DNA of 64,000 nucleotides from Malachius bipustulatus. Its lineage: Eukaryota; Arthropoda; Insecta; Coleoptera; Melyridae. Shown in pieces: positions 37,010 through 49,631 of this stretch (its first letter is position 1; every line of letters starts with the position of its first letter). The position numbers and the translations under genes are program-made. Location: NCBI GenBank assembly GCA_910589415.1, contig OU342631.1, positions 12,152,001 to 12,216,000 on the forward strand, written 5' to 3'. The notes below the pieces were generated by a model. It searched no databases, had not been told where the DNA came from, and worked only from the letters and a program-made list of their open reading frames with translations.

Positions 37010-38956
37010 TATTATTAAATTGATAAGTAATTACAGGTACCAAGATAATAGTCTAATATGAATTGTATCTGTAAATAATTGGTTATTATTGTCTCTCTCT
37101 AATAATTACAAAAACTAAATAGTTAAAAATATATATACAAAAATTATTTTTTCACATTTCACTCTCATCAGCAGCAGCAACCAGCACTGTGCCAGCAGCT
37201 TTGGGATTGGAAATTGTAATTGTAATGGAAAAGCGAAAAGCGAAAAGGGGAAAAAAAAAGAAGAGAGCTGATCTAATTTAATTTAAAATTTGGGCAAATA
37301 CACTTGACTCGAATCTCCTTGTCTTGTCAGCCAAATCAGACATTGACATTGATTTGACAACTGATCTACTATTCAAAATCTTAACCTCACATTTTCTTCT
37401 TATTATTTGTTTTGAGTGACCCTGTCTGCCAGATCCTTCGTGATCTAGGTAATATCCTGTACAATTCCCTGTTCCTGCCTGTTCATCAAGCAAGATTAGT
37501 GTCAGGTCCAATTATCCATCAGAACTGTGAGATGTCGATCTCAGCCCATAACCAGGACCAGGATACACATTGCGCATGTATGACGTCACACTCGAGAAGG
37601 CCGTTCATTTACTGAATGTAATAATTCTCATTCAAGTTTTCAAGTTTTATCAAATTTAAAATTATGAGACCCGATTTTTTTATTGAAACTCATTGTAAGA
37701 GGAAATAGTTTCATAAAAAATGAGTTCTATAATTATTATAATATGAAAGATGGTGTCAATAAAGAATAATTATCAAGTATGTCAGAACGATTCCTCGAAT
37801 ATGACGTCACGTGCGTTACACAGACAGAATTCGACGCCAATTGTAGCATACACCGTGTTAGGTGTCCGCCGTTAACCGTCCAAAGTCTTCATGGCGCATC
37901 ATTTGGTGTCATTTATGTCACTACCTTCGTTGTTTGTAGGTATTTGTTGCACCTATATAAGTTTATATTTTTTTATTGCTATGGTCATACCTATGTCCAA
38001 CTTTTTTGTAGAATCATACTCGATTACCACCCTTCAATATTGACATTTAATTATGGAACACCTGTGTTTCAGTTCTGATTAGTATAAATTTGGGAGAATA
38101 CACGAGTTTGTAAAATCCGTATAGTTTTACGAATTGATAAATTGATAAACGGGAATTGTTAATTTTGTATAAAACTACTAACAGTTGTTGTATTTCAAAA
38201 ATCAAAACAGAAAGGTTCTACTTCATTTGTTTCCGAGATATCGTAATGATTTCTGTTTAAAGTATGGCAGATAAAAGAAGACAGTCTGCAAATTCTGTTT
38301 GATGTTGGCATTATTGGCTATTTATGATTGCTGTATAATGCATGTAATAATAATAAGTGAAATTTTGGTGGCAATATTAGAACTGTCATTGAAAAACCAA
38401 AACCATAGACAATGAGAGTGCAAAACTGCAAAATCATTGAAACAGAATTGCCGAAATCGATTTTTCAAACTTTATGGTGTCAATGTTACCATTTGAAAAT
38501 TCATGCGTTTTGAAAAAAAAAATTAATTGTGTTAAACCACCATTTTAACACATACCTTCTGTACCATTTGTCTTAAAATGTCGTTTTACATGCAAATTTC
38601 ATAATAATTCAAAAGGTGTTTGGCCTACGTCGATACAGTCCTTCCGGATGTTTTATATTCTAAGGTTAAATTATTTCTATGTGCACTGAGCGAGCAGACA
38701 TGAAGGCCATTAAGATTTAAAATCCAGAAAAAAGAAGAACAATAATTATTACTGGTGGCTGTCAATGAATATAAATTTTTAAATTTGTGTTCGAAAAGTA
38801 GGTAAATATTCAGTTTTATATAAAAATTAAGCAATAATTACTATTATTTTGAGTTTTTAGTTAGCGGCAAAATATTTAATTTTTTAAATTACCTTACATC
38901 TAGTTTTACAAAAGAGTGGTTTTAATTTTTAATTACATTCAATCTCTGCATCAATA
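37010..38956. promoter_or_regulatory. Divergent intergenic region of ASCC3 and SSNA1
   Basis: The two genes start on opposite sides of this 1.9-kb spacer, so both promoters should lie here. It holds two exact CRE palindromes TGACGTCA (37581-37588 and 37802-37809), the second overlapping a CACGTG E-box. A G+C-enriched stretch runs from about 37300 to 37900. I see no transposon and no coding exon. Confidence 0.5.
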
Positions 38957-40032
38957 ATGTCCGAGCAAGGTGCTGCCTTGCAAACCTATAATTTAGAACT
39001 AGTGAAATGTATGTATTGTAGAAACTTCTTTGATATACCTGCTATTTTTATTTTATTTTCAAAAGAACGATAGATTTTCAGGCCTGGAAGATTTAAAAAT
39101 CAAAAGGAACGATTTATTGGATATAATTAATCGCGAAGAATCAGAAAAAACAACAATTACACAGAGTATAAAAACATTACAAGACAAACTCAATCTTCTG
39201 AACAGGAGTCTCAATCATCATCGAAGCATACTTTCGACCTATGAAAAAACCATCGAGGATACAGAAAATGGTTTCAAAAAGGTATTGTATAGTAACTGGT
39301 TACGATTTGTTGCCCACTTCTAAAAGTTCATGTCATTGTGTATTTTTGGTTACGGGTATACGACCTTTAATATACCTGTATGGCGTTTAAATGAATTATT
39401 CCAAAAATTCAGGGGGTTCATAAATATCTGCGTGGTTATTATAAAGAGAAAACCTTTCAGATGAACATGTAAGGTACTTTACAGGAGTGTTATTCCACTT
39501 ATAATGCTTCAAAACAATCCGTATGCGTCGGGTACCTCGCTCTTAATAATAAGAGTTTTGGTGTATAACATTTTTTTCTTAGACAACGCTTGTCAATTCG
39601 AATACAGAGTATTGAAATTCTACAAAAAAATTATAAATTCATCTACAATAACTTCACCCAATCATATTTTTATTTTTCCTGACCTATTTATTCATTATAA
39701 CTCGAAAAGCAAAAGACCAGCCCAAAGTATACTGGCGCAATTGTTTTGAAGCATATATGTTCTAAAAAGTTACATAGTTATCTTGTCCTTTAAACTGCAG
39801 AATAACACTTTAACAATACCAAAAAATAATAAATAATAAATAAACCAAAATATCTTTTATATAATCGCCGGTATAGTTTTATAATATCATTACGTGATTT
39901 TTGAATGATTATAATTTTTATTTACAGATTTTAGAAAGCAGTCAAGCGCTCCTCAATTTAGCTCAAATGGGAGCAAACAAATTAGAACAATACAATGACA
40001 AAAAAGCAGTGTCGTCAAATCTTTTTACTTGA
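38957..40032 (+). CDS. Ssna1: SSNA1 homologue (microtubule-associated coiled-coil protein)
   Basis: Three exons, 38957-39008, 39082-39281 and 39928-40032, give 118 aa; human SSNA1 has 119. The start MSEQGAALQTYN.ELVKC matches the conserved N-terminus of the family, and exon 3 opens with ILESSQALL, its conserved end. Between them is one continuous coiled coil. The exon 1/2 junction splits a Cys codon and restores the expected KC-LEDL sequence, which supports the donor GTATGT at 39009. Known members form fibrils that guide microtubule branching, sit at centrioles and basal bodies, and bind spastin. Nothing is missing by length. AATAAA-type signals follow near 40307 and 40386. I am very sure of the family. 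Confidence 0.93.
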
Positions 40033-41984
40033 TAGTTGTTGTTACATCTTTCAATTTTTAATTTGTAGCTATATCCAATCTACACGACTCCAATTATTGC
40101 TTTGCTCTAATGTTAACAACGCACTTACTTTTGCTTTAAATTTACAATACACTGACATTGAAGCATTTATTTAAAAAGTCTATAAACACATCAGGATGTG
40201 CCTCTCCTCTTAAGCCATTAAAAAAGAAGAAACTCGTTTTTAAATCAGATACTTTTGACTTTAGTCACATTTGACTTAGAAGCACAACACACGCAACAAT
40301 GAAATTTAAAATAAATTCTTTAATTATACCGCAAGCTTTAATATTTAAGTACAGCAATTGGAATCGTGCTAGTTAAATAATTTCTAAATAAACAAATTAA
40401 TTAGGTGGTAGGTTAGATTGGTAATTTTGTACAAACTATATTTATTTTGAAGTTGTTTTCAAAATCGACGAAGCAGCTGGAAATGATCTTAATAAATAAC
40501 TGCAGCTGTCCGAGGTGAATGTGAATGTACATTATAAAACCAATGTATTATTTTCTATAACTCGAATAATATATTATTAAGTACGAATTCTTTAAAATTG
40601 TGACCAAAATCATCATTTCACAGGGAATAAAAATTTTACGAAATCCTCAACATAATTATTTATGAATTGGCCTGTCGTCCCTGACATTCATGAATGAAAA
40701 TAAATAACTACATACACGGGGTAGCTGATGACCATAACTAATTTGTATTAATAAGCAAAGTCCTCTTACGTATCATGGTATACCGCCATGATTAACTCTA
40801 TTAGTTTTCTTATCCTACAATATTAATTGGTGATTGGTGAAATAAAAAAAATTGTCAAGAATGTCTTTATTATAATAAAACAGTATACTATTTTTTTATC
40901 TCTTAAATCTTAAATAAATTTTACTTATAGAATACACGATATAAGATGATTCATAGGGCGATATAAAAATGGTAACAGGTATATAAAAACGACATCAGTG
41001 TGCCAATCCAGATGTTTTCAAATCAGGGTTGGAATTACTTTGAAGCTTTGAGCTACTTTCGTACCTTACACAAGGCAAAATTTAAAGGTTAAGTGTGTTT
41101 TTAGTCAAATTTGACTTTTCACTGTTATATTTTAACCAAGCTGTGTTGCCAAAATAGCAATATAATGTTCGGAGAAGGTATATTATTGAACTAATATTAG
41201 TACATAAAATTTTGGGATTTATCTACTTTATTGTTTTTATAATATTTTATGTTCTTTTGTATTTTTTGCAACTAATCTTGAGCATTTTAAATAATCAAAA
41301 AATATGTTTAAGTATAGTAATTTTAAAATGTTTCTATAAACCATAGCAACAAAATCAACATAATCAGTTCATTGTTTTCATACGCTTGAGAACTATTTAA
41401 TTTATGTTACATAGAAAAAATAATCCGAATGGTATAATGAGCAAAGTGGAAACTATTTTGAGAACTGGTAGCTCAAATCGACTGTCCAAGGTTTCCAACT
41501 TCAAGAAAAAAATTTCACAGCCTACTCTAATAATTCAAAAACATCTAGAATGGGATATAAAAGTACTTACATTCGAAAAGTATTATGTAAAATTTTTCAA
41601 ATGCTATTCAAAACCATGGCGCCAATAAAATAATTCCGCCATTAATATCTATTTATTACAAGTGAAGAATAATTGTATTATTACAAGAATTGGTACCTAA
41701 AATGTAACTTTTATAATGGTTGATGATATAAAATAAATAGATAAGTATATGGTATATAGGTATTATATACATCTTATAAAAAAGCAAGAAGTTTACTAAA
41801 ATTAAAAAGTGATTGTACTAATAAGTACATAAGGCCTTAAAATCACAAGAGAGCAGCCATTCAACTAGTTTAGAACTATGTCTCGGCGACACTAAATTTA
41901 GAAGCTTCTACTTTGATAATAACTGATTCGACCCAATGCACTTCTTGACTAGCATCAATGTTACCGGTTTTGTAGATGAGCGCC
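40033..41984. other. SSNA1 3' UTR and spacer to brn
   Basis: A+T-rich. AAAATAAATT near 40309 and CTAAATAAAC near 40386 are candidate poly(A) signals for SSNA1. An open frame from an ATG at 41437 to 41628 (63 aa, basic) has no family resemblance and no splice context, so I do not call it. No transposon ends are visible. Confidence 0.45.
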
Positions 41985-41990
41985 TTTATT
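41985..41990 (-). terminator. Likely brn polyadenylation signal
   Basis: On the minus strand AATAAA lies about 110 bases after the brn stop codon. It is the nearest canonical hexamer, so it probably ends the brn transcript. Confidence 0.45.
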
Positions 41991-42098
41991 CTGGTTTCAT
42001 AAACTTTCCAGAACAGCGACATATTTATAAAAGGAATGAAAAGATGATTAACTCAACTTATGAAGACTGGAGAGTAGGTAATAATTCCATAAAACTAC

Positions 42099-43202
42099 TT
42101 ATGCATTTCCTAAACTCTTTTGTTCGGCCCAGACTTTAACCATCTCATCCGAGTTACCATAACCGTGACTAGCAACAGTATACTTATAATTCAAAGATGT
42201 GTAACTTTTCTTATAAAAATGGAACTCTTCGTTGTGAAGAGGATCGATTTTAGTTTTAAATGCTAGCAGACCAACGTAGATATCATCGAATCTGAAATGT
42301 TTCGTATAGTAACTAGCATACAGCATGTCTGTTAGAGCATCCTGGGATAAGACGTACGCTCCCGCCGTTACGTAAGGAGGCCACATATGGAAGGGATACT
42401 CGCTCAGAGACACCCACCACTTGCTAGTCAGATGCCTGTGCGGTGACGATACGAAGACGTAACCGGCATACAGTCTGGCGTTGTTTTCTAGATCAAAATC
42501 GAAAGCTTGCAATGAATTTCTTAGATTTGAAAATTTAATATTGAGACTGTCAGATGGTAACAAGAATTTAGGGTAGTTTAGGGGATTTCTAATAAACCTA
42601 AGTACATTTTTTGTCGATACGTAGTAATCATCGTCTACAAACATGTAAAATCTGGAATTTGGGCAATATTTTATGACCCAATGAAATCCCATCATGGTTT
42701 TATAAGTGTTATTGAAGTAACTATCCGTGAAATTAGCTTGTACCATATCCTCGAATTGGTTAGATTCTTTATCGATGGAGTTTTGTAGTTCTTTATTTTC
42801 AACACTTCCCAAGAGAAACACTGTTCTAATGTTTACATCCGAGAATCGTTTCTCATGCCCCCAAGTCCTTCTTATGGCGGTTCTTCTTTTGATATTCTCC
42901 GGAGCTGACTTCACCACATAGACCAGTCTTAACTGCGACAGCTTGTTACATTTCCTTTCGCATGTCTTGCCGAACTGAAAATTGTACAAGTTGATCGGTT
43001 CAACTTCGGGAGTTACATTGTTTCGTAATTGATAGACTAATTTTTCTAAATCAACATCATAAGGGTAGGCGAATTCCGTGTAAAAATCCTTTTCGAAAAT
43101 GTGTGAAAAAATTCCAAATATTTGCAGTATCAAAAATATTACTACTGCTAAGGCTATTTTCTTTAATTTTGACTTTGGTATTATCCTGAATTTGGTATGC
43201 AT
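42099..43202 (-). CDS. brn: Brainiac, Golgi beta-1,3-N-acetylglucosaminyltransferase (GT31)
   Basis: A single coding exon of 367 aa. It is a type II membrane protein: a short basic N-terminus, a transmembrane anchor at about residues 15-32 (IALAVVIFLILQIFGIF), a stem, then the GT31 domain. Landmarks are AIRRTWG (about 109-115), the metal-binding DDD in FVDDDYYVS (190-192), FTDSYFNNT, and WPPYVTAGAYVLS. These match Drosophila Brainiac more closely than other insect beta-1,3-glycosyltransferases. That enzyme adds GlcNAc to mannosyl-glucosylceramide in neurogenic and ovarian follicle signalling. I start at the ATG 43202 because the preceding 36 codons of open frame cross a probable 53-base intron (donor CAAG|GTAAAT, acceptor TTCCAG) in the leader and have no family similarity. 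Position and DxD motif are intact, so it is probably functional. Confidence 0.93.
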   Translation of the reverse strand: MHTKFRIIPKSKLKKIALAVVIFLILQIFGIFSHIFEKDFYTEFAYPYDVDLEKLVYQLRNNVTPEVEPINLYNFQFGKTCERKCNKLSQLRLVYVVKSAPENIKRRTAIRRTWGHEKRFSDVNIRTVFLLGSVENKELQNSIDKESNQFEDMVQANFTDSYFNNTYKTMMGFHWVIKYCPNSRFYMFVDDDYYVSTKNVLRFIRNPLNYPKFLLPSDSLNIKFSNLRNSLQAFDFDLENNARLYAGYVFVSSPHRHLTSKWWVSLSEYPFHMWPPYVTAGAYVLSQDALTDMLYASYYTKHFRFDDIYVGLLAFKTKIDPLHNEEFHFYKKSYTSLNYKYTVASHGYGNSDEMVKVWAEQKSLGNA

Positions 43203-43320
43203 CTTGGTATGGTGGCAAAAAAATTGATTCTGGAAGGAAAAACTAAGTAAATAGAATTCTTTAAAATAATACTTGGATTTACCTTGCAGAACTTTGATAA
43301 GGTTTTCCATTTTATTCTTG
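43203..43320 (-). other. brn leader with a mini-intron and upstream ATG
   Basis: Minus-strand GTAAAT near 43281 and TTCCAG near 43230 bound about 53 bases, the usual size of a short insect intron. An upstream ATG at 43310 precedes it; after splicing its frame does not run into the brn frame, so it would act as an upstream open frame. This is inferred from splice signals only. Confidence 0.4.
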
Positions 43321-45012
43321 GAAGACCCAAAATAATAATTTAATTATCTTATGAGTATGACATATTCAAATATTTCTTCTTCTTACACTTTTCAGTTTTT
43401 TGTACTTCTTAATAATTCTTATTACCTTTTCTTTTTTAGTTGATTTGCTTACCTCACGCCAGTTACGCCTATATTTACCTATTTTAATTTTATTACACTT
43501 TGCAGTTTACATTTTACAGTTTACAGTAGTTTTCACTGCACAGAGCACACAGCACACCTTCGTACGTAAACGTAACTCACATGGTTCCGCTACTACAAAA
43601 ATAACAAGTAATTGCTGAACGCTACCAGACTTCAGTATGACGTCACTGGGCTGGGCGTATACGAATGGAAATGGATCCAAATAAACAAACGGTTGACGTT
43701 GCCATTGTTGTCAGTTGTCGTGATTTGATTCAAGTTTGAAGTTCACTTCGTGAATGTGGCCCTGAAGTTTGACTTATTAAGGCCACCGCTACTTTGTTTT
43801 CTTCAGGCATTGCACTGCGATCGCCATCGAATGAATTGAATTATCAAATTTTAGGTTTCCGTCGAGCTTGAGCCGCCTGTCGGTACTTTTATTAGCGTTT
43901 GAGCTGTAGTAATTTACAACACAATTTTACAACAATTTCCCCTATTCTCAGTTTTTACTGTAAATTATTTAAAAACCTGGTTAAAATATTTGCAATAGAA
44001 ACAACAAACAACGCTAGTTCCAGTTTCAGCACTCCTACTTCCTAGCCTAGCATAGAAAATAACCTCTATTTGTTCAAATTTCAATTTTTTTTGAGCTTTG
44101 ATGTTTGACGTGACAAGCTTCCAGTGAAATTAGTGCAAAGCTGCATCTGTCAAATGTTGTTTATTTGGAACCATTTCCATTATAATTCTGCCCGCTGACG
44201 CCTCTATTAACTGGCAATTCTGGCATTATTCTCGTCTCAAATTTAAAATGGATATATGTATGCTGCTTCTATCCTAAATTTTGTAAATGAAGCATTTTCT
44301 TATTATTACAATGGTATTCAAAAAGTGTTCATCTCAAATGGCATACTATATACAGATATCTTGTAAAAACAGTACCATCACAGATATATTATAAATTATA
44401 AGAATATAACCTATAAGGCTAGATGACAACAACTTTAAAAAGACAAAGTCGCTCCACTCCACTAATGATGGGATTCGATAACTAGCTCATTACACCTACG
44501 TCTCAAAACGCTACTAACCGGTCTCGAATCTCGAAGATTGGTTCAACTGGTTAAAGCGTTTTAGTTCGTGACGTCATTACGTTAACACAAAAATGTAATG
44601 TTTGAAACCAGAACGCAGCTTGTTAAACACGCTGCAACAGTAAAAACCGACCTAGCTTAGCTGAGCGCTACTGCTAGTGCGTGTAGTCCTAGGTTGTCCT
44701 AGTCAGAAACAGAAAGTAGTGACATGACATGACGCTCATGACAGCAACCTGTTCTTTTTATATTGTTTTCTGTACTGTAAACATTAATGAGTAATGAAAT
44801 GAAATGACCAACTTTGACAATGTTTGACTACTAATTCCTGCACAATACTGACTGATTATTAAAAATATCCTGCAATATCCAATCTGCAGTTTTAAAATTT
44901 AATTTGTTGAATAAAAGTGAAAAACCATTCCGAAATAAACTCTCACATTCAGTGATCAAGCGAGTGAACTTTATTATTTAACAGAACTGAAAGGAATGCC
45001 ATCTTCGCCACC
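43321..45012. promoter_or_regulatory. Divergent promoter region of brn and the 45.1-kb gene
   Basis: The sequence has two exact CRE palindromes TGACGTCA (43638-43645 and 44569-44576). It is locally G+C-enriched around 43600-43900 and 44440-44720 and carries no repeats or exons that I can support. Position suggests promoters for the two flanking genes. Confidence 0.4.
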
Positions 45013-45036
45013 ATGTTTACGTTGAGGAGTTCATAG
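45013..45036 (+). promoter_or_regulatory. Upstream open frame with ideal start context
   Basis: GCCACCATG followed by seven sense codons and TAG (ends 45036). It lies about 80 bases before the next ATG at 45118, in what looks like a 5' leader. Such a strong start would be expected to reduce translation of the main frame. Confidence 0.4.
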
Positions 45037-45117
45037 TGGGGTGTTTATTTGTACGTCTTGAGATAAACTCTGTTACTTGTGCAATTTAAAGACCTCTGTT
45101 GGATACTTTGAAGTGGT

Positions 45118-45136
45118 ATGGATTCTACGGAGCATG
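45118..45136 (+). CDS. Probable first coding exon of an unidentified gene
   Basis: ATG GAT TCT ACG GAG CAT G is followed directly by GTAAGC, a strong donor in phase 1. The leader from about 44940 has mRNA-like composition. No later exon in the window is convincing, so the first intron would be longer than 18.8 kb, which is typical of insect developmental regulators. Six codons (MDSTEH) are too few to name it. It may also be a chance ATG-donor pair. Confidence 0.35.
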
Positions 45137-45784
45137 GTAAGCGAATTATTTCATTTATGATTGGAGAAAAAATCGTGTTAAATAAATTGTTAAGTGAAAG
45201 GGCAATGACAAAGTCAGGGTCGCGTTATTTGGTTCACTGACCGCATTTCTTAACCAGAACCAGCAGTCAGTTCCTTGTATTCTTAATATTCATTTTCTGA
45301 TAGGAATTCATAATTTTTATAAATTTATGTAGTTATGTACCTAGTCGAAATTAAAGTAGGTACCCTATAATCAAGTTTATGTTGCGATTAATGGTTTTGT
45401 TGCATTATGGACAATGTCCTAATGAATTATGTAGAATTGGCTGTTATGGAAGACTCCAACAGTACTGGGTCTTATAAAAGTTATTATAAACTAAAGCGTT
45501 AACTTAACAGTGAGTTGAAAATGTTGAAATTAACACTGGAACTGTGTAAAACAAAAATGTATGACAGTTCCACTTGGAACATTTTGTCGTGTTAGTAGCT
45601 AGTGGAACATCCATACTAACACAGCATAAACCTCACAGTCACAGGACAAGTGACTTTATGTTAAATATAAATGTCAAATTCAGAGCCGTTTTTATCTGTC
45701 AAATTTGGTAGCGGGATGAAATTAGCTATTATTATTAATATAATCGACTCATTAATTATTGGCTTCAAAATAACAGGTGAAATC

Positions 45785-46325
45785 AGGGTTGCCAACCCTC
45801 CAGGTTTAACCCGAAGTCTCCGGGATAATGATACTTTCCCCGGGATCTTGGTTTACGAGCCAAATCTCCGGGAAAATTTAATAAAATAATATTTTTGTCC
45901 TGGAAAAAAATGAAAACTGCCAATGTAGTCAACGCACACAAACCACAAACAAGTCGTCCACTCTTGCGTCTTAGACTTACGACCCTCAGCGACGTGAGTG
46001 TGAAAGTCAAAACCCGTTTCTACTTTCTATACTCCCTCCGAGCGAATAAACACGCCATACTGATTGCGTTGATTAAAAAAAATCAAAAAAGTTCTCCGGA
46101 AATACGATAAAATGAAGAATTTCTGACCTTTAAAAAAAATCCGCGGAGGACCCCCCAAACCCCTCTTTCTCCCAGGGCGTATCCCCCAAATCCCCCGGTT
46201 GGACCCTATATACAAACTGTCGCATTTTTATTACACATATCTCTGAATTTAAATCAACCAAACCTGAAACCATTATCCTCTTTCGAAATTTCCGGGTTAA
46301 GCTTCTGCAACAGTTGGCAACCCTG
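45785..46325. mobile_element. hAT-like MITE
   Basis: The left end starts CAGGGTTGCCAACCCTCCAG and the right end is GTTGGCAACCCTG. The flanks GGTGAAAT and GGATGAAAT resemble a target duplication. CAGGGTTGCCAA ends are common in hAT-type MITEs. The body has GGTTTAACCCGAA mirrored by TTCCGGGTTAA. No coding frame. Confidence 0.65.
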
Positions 46326-46599
46326 GATGAAATTCAGATTATACTGTCTGGACTCGACAGTTTGTTGTAATCATGCAGTATCCGTATCCAGAAACGAAAA
46401 GTACAAAAATGGGGGGGATGATTCTACTCAAACAGAAATAATATCATTGGTTGTTAAATGTTTTTTCTTTCATTGGTATAGGTAGGGAAAGGGGGCAAGG
46501 GTTGGAACTCTATAAAACTCATTGCCCCCTTAGAAATTTGTCTTTTGAAGTCTTCCCCCTCTAGCTTAATTAAATTATTTTAATTTCCATCTATGGGGG

Positions 46600-48530
46600 C
46601 CCGACTTAATTAAAATTGGCTTGTTCAATAATATCCGAAGGTATATTTCTTCAATTTCTTAAGAACACCCCGCTATTTTTGAGAATTTCTATTGGTTATA
46701 AGGGTACAATTTTTTTTAACCATGTCCCATTTCAATTAATACAAATATTACAGTTTTTCAATTTTTCAATAAAAATTTGGTTGTTTTCAGTGATATCTGA
46801 TGGTAGATTTCTTCAATGTTTTATCTCCTTCAATCTCCTGGCTATTTTTGAGAATTTCCTCTGGTTTATGAAGGGAAAAAAATTGTACCATGTATCGCTT
46901 TAAACGAGGCTTTAAATAATGTAAAATGAGTGTTGCAATACTCATTTTACTCATTAAACCAAGTGTTGCAAAATGTGATTTTGCAATACTTGGTCACATT
47001 AGAGGGTGGATTTCTTCACTGTTCTAACAAAATCTTCTCCATTTCTGATTTCACTATGTATGCTCTGGTTTATGAAGGGAAAACAATTTTGTACCAAATC
47101 ACTAATGTGATTTTTCAAAGTTTGGTCACATTAGAGGGCAGATTTCTTCACTTTTCTATAGAAATCTTCACTATTTCTGAGAACTGGTTTCTAGTTTATG
47201 TAGGGAATTTTTTATGTCTCGGTCTCAGTTTAGTGAATAGAAAATTAGGTTATTTTTCAATCCTTTGCTTTATTTGAAGAAAGATTTCTTCATTTTTTAA
47301 AGAAATTTCTTTATTTCTGAACTACCTCTGGTTTGTGAAGAGAGTCATTATTTACTGTATCTCAGTTTGCAAAATTATGTGATTTTTCGACGCTTGGGGG
47401 TAAATTTCTTCATTTTTCTAAGAAATCTTCTTTATTTCTCAGAACCAACTCTGGTATGCGAAGGGAAAAAATTTGTACCATGTCTTAGTTCAATAATATC
47501 GTAATGTAAAATTACGTTATTTGTCAATCCTTTGTTTTGCTTTAAAAACTATTTCTTCATTTTTTAGAGAAATCTTCTTTATTGTTGAAAACTACATCTT
47601 GTTTGTAAACGAAAAATGGTATGATTTTTTGACACTCTGTCCGCGACTCTGTCACACTTGAGGAATGAGGATATGGTTCTTAATTTTTTCTTTTAAAGAA
47701 ATCTTCTGTTTCTTAGAACCATTAATAAATGTAAAAGATTTGGCAATTCTTGGTTACATTTAGATTTCTTCATTTTTCTAAAGAAGTCTAATCCATTTCC
47801 GAGAACCACTGCTGGTTTGTGTAGGCTATTTTTTATATCAAGTCTCAGTTCAGTCAATGCAAAATTACCTTATTTTTCAATCCTTTGACAATATTTTTTA
47901 ATTTTTAGAGAAATTATCTTATTCGGTTTGTGACAGGAACCATTTTTTACCACATCTCAGTTTAATCAACGCCAAACAATGTGATTTTGAAATGCTTGGT
48001 CACATTAAAGGGCGGATTTCTTCACTTTTCTAACGAAATCTTCATTGTTTCTAAGAGCCACCTCTGCTTTATGTAGGGAATTTTTATTGTACCAAGTCTC
48101 AGTTCAATCAGTGGAAAATTATGTTATTTTTCAATCCTTTGTTTAATTTGAAGAAAGATTTCTTCATTTTTAGAGAAATCATCTTTATTTTTTGAAAACT
48201 GAAAACTACCTCTGGTTGTTGAAGGGAACATTTTTTACCATGTCTCAGTTTAATAAACGCAAAATGGTTTGATTTTTCAATGCTTTGGGGTAAATTTCTT
48301 CACTTTTCTCAAAACAATCTTCACTATTTCTGAGAACCATCTCTGGTTTGTCGTTGTTGAAGAGAATTTTTGTTGTACCAAGTCTCCGCTTATTCAAACA
48401 AAAATTGCATTATTTTTCAATTGTTTTATTTGATGAAGGATTTCTTAATTTTTAGAGAAATCTTCTTTATTTCTCAGAATCATCTCTGGTTTGTGAAAAG
48501 AAATACTTTTTGTAGCGTATCTCTTCTTTG
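46600..48530. repeat. Degraded tandem array, about 135/270-bp period
   Basis: The block TTTCTTCA(C/T)TTTTCTAA, then AGAAATCTTC, TTTATTTCTGAGAA and CTCTGGTTTATGAAGGGA, recurs at roughly 47000, 47140, 47275, 47395, 47550, 47760, 48005, 48150, 48290 and 48430. Alternate copies are more alike (GGTCACATTAGAGGG precedes some, TTTTTCAATCCTTTG others), suggesting a two-subunit unit of about 270 bases. Divergence is high, so the array is old. The open frames across it are by-products. Confidence 0.8.
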
Positions 48531-49568
48531 ATCACGAGCCATCACTGTTGCAGTGACAGATTACCTGGCCAGCTGCCCCTTTTAGAAAAACACCCTGATA
48601 TTAACTGAATTTTGAATAACTCGTTCCTTATACCGGTGTCTTGAGACTCGATGGTCATAGCTTAACCGCTTAACTGTGGAGTTTTGGGCAAAAGTGTATT
48701 TCACTTTCGAGTTTCGACTTAAAATTGTTGAAAGAATATGCTCTTAAGCTATAGAGAGCTTAAGACCATCTTACCCATTGTGTTAAATTCAAAGAGTTCC
48801 TATGGATTTTTGGTACACTTTTTTACCTATTCATTAATGGTAACAATTTTTTTAAAGGGTGTGTGTATGTGTGTGAAAGAAAATGTGTAATACCTAAATG
48901 AAAGGAAATGTATTATATACATTTCATACATACTTATGTAATGCACCTGTTATAAACTAAAGATCATGTATATTTAAATAAGTTGTTCCCTGAAGTAATA
49001 TGAAAGTGGTTGTATGGCAGATCTCTACTTTTACTACGCAATTTGTTTAGGTTACCGCTAAATGTTATGCACCGACGTGGGTATAGATGTCGCTAGTGGC
49101 TTGAATAATTTTTTTTGCCAACTAGAGGAGGATTCAGCAAGCGAGACGTCGAGACAAGGTCGTATCAATTAATTACATGGTTGCCATGCCAAAAACCTAA
49201 CGTAAAATAAAATAAAATAATAAATAATAATTTTAATACCATGGCAGTTCCAGATTGATACCTATTACAAGTAGCGATCCTTGAACAAGGCATTCCAACA
49301 ACCAAAGGACCATAAATTTTTATGACGCTTTTTCACAGTTTTCAGCTAACTTTGCAACATTACAAATTATTAAACTTGAGATGACGTCATAAATATATTA
49401 ATGGACTGATTGTTTGAATTAATGGCTACCATACCTGCAAACTTTCTTGTCGACGTGGTTTCTGTCCTTGTTGGTTGAATAGTTAAATCGACTAAAGTTT
49501 GGGAACTTCTCACAAGTTACAAGCGGGATTACGGATTACTGATATTAATTTTCGGGGATTAAGCGCAG

Positions 49569-49573
<5 letters not shown>
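48531..49573. other. Gene-free stretch
   Basis: No exon or transposon recognised. One more CRE palindrome TGACGTCA lies at 49382-49389. Confidence 0.4.

Positions 49574-49628
<55 letters not shown>
49574..49628. repeat. (GA)n microsatellite
   Basis: About 27 uninterrupted GA units. The open frame of alternating Arg and Glu across it is not a gene. Confidence 0.97.

Positions 49629-49631
<3 letters not shown>

Noticed and set aside
41437..41628. Possible 63-aa protein between SSNA1 and brn
   Set aside because: Low complexity, basic composition and no conserved motif; a frame of this length is expected by chance.
43203..43310. 36 extra N-terminal residues for Brainiac
   Set aside because: They run through a probable 53-base leader intron and would put hydrophilic sequence before the signal anchor without family support.
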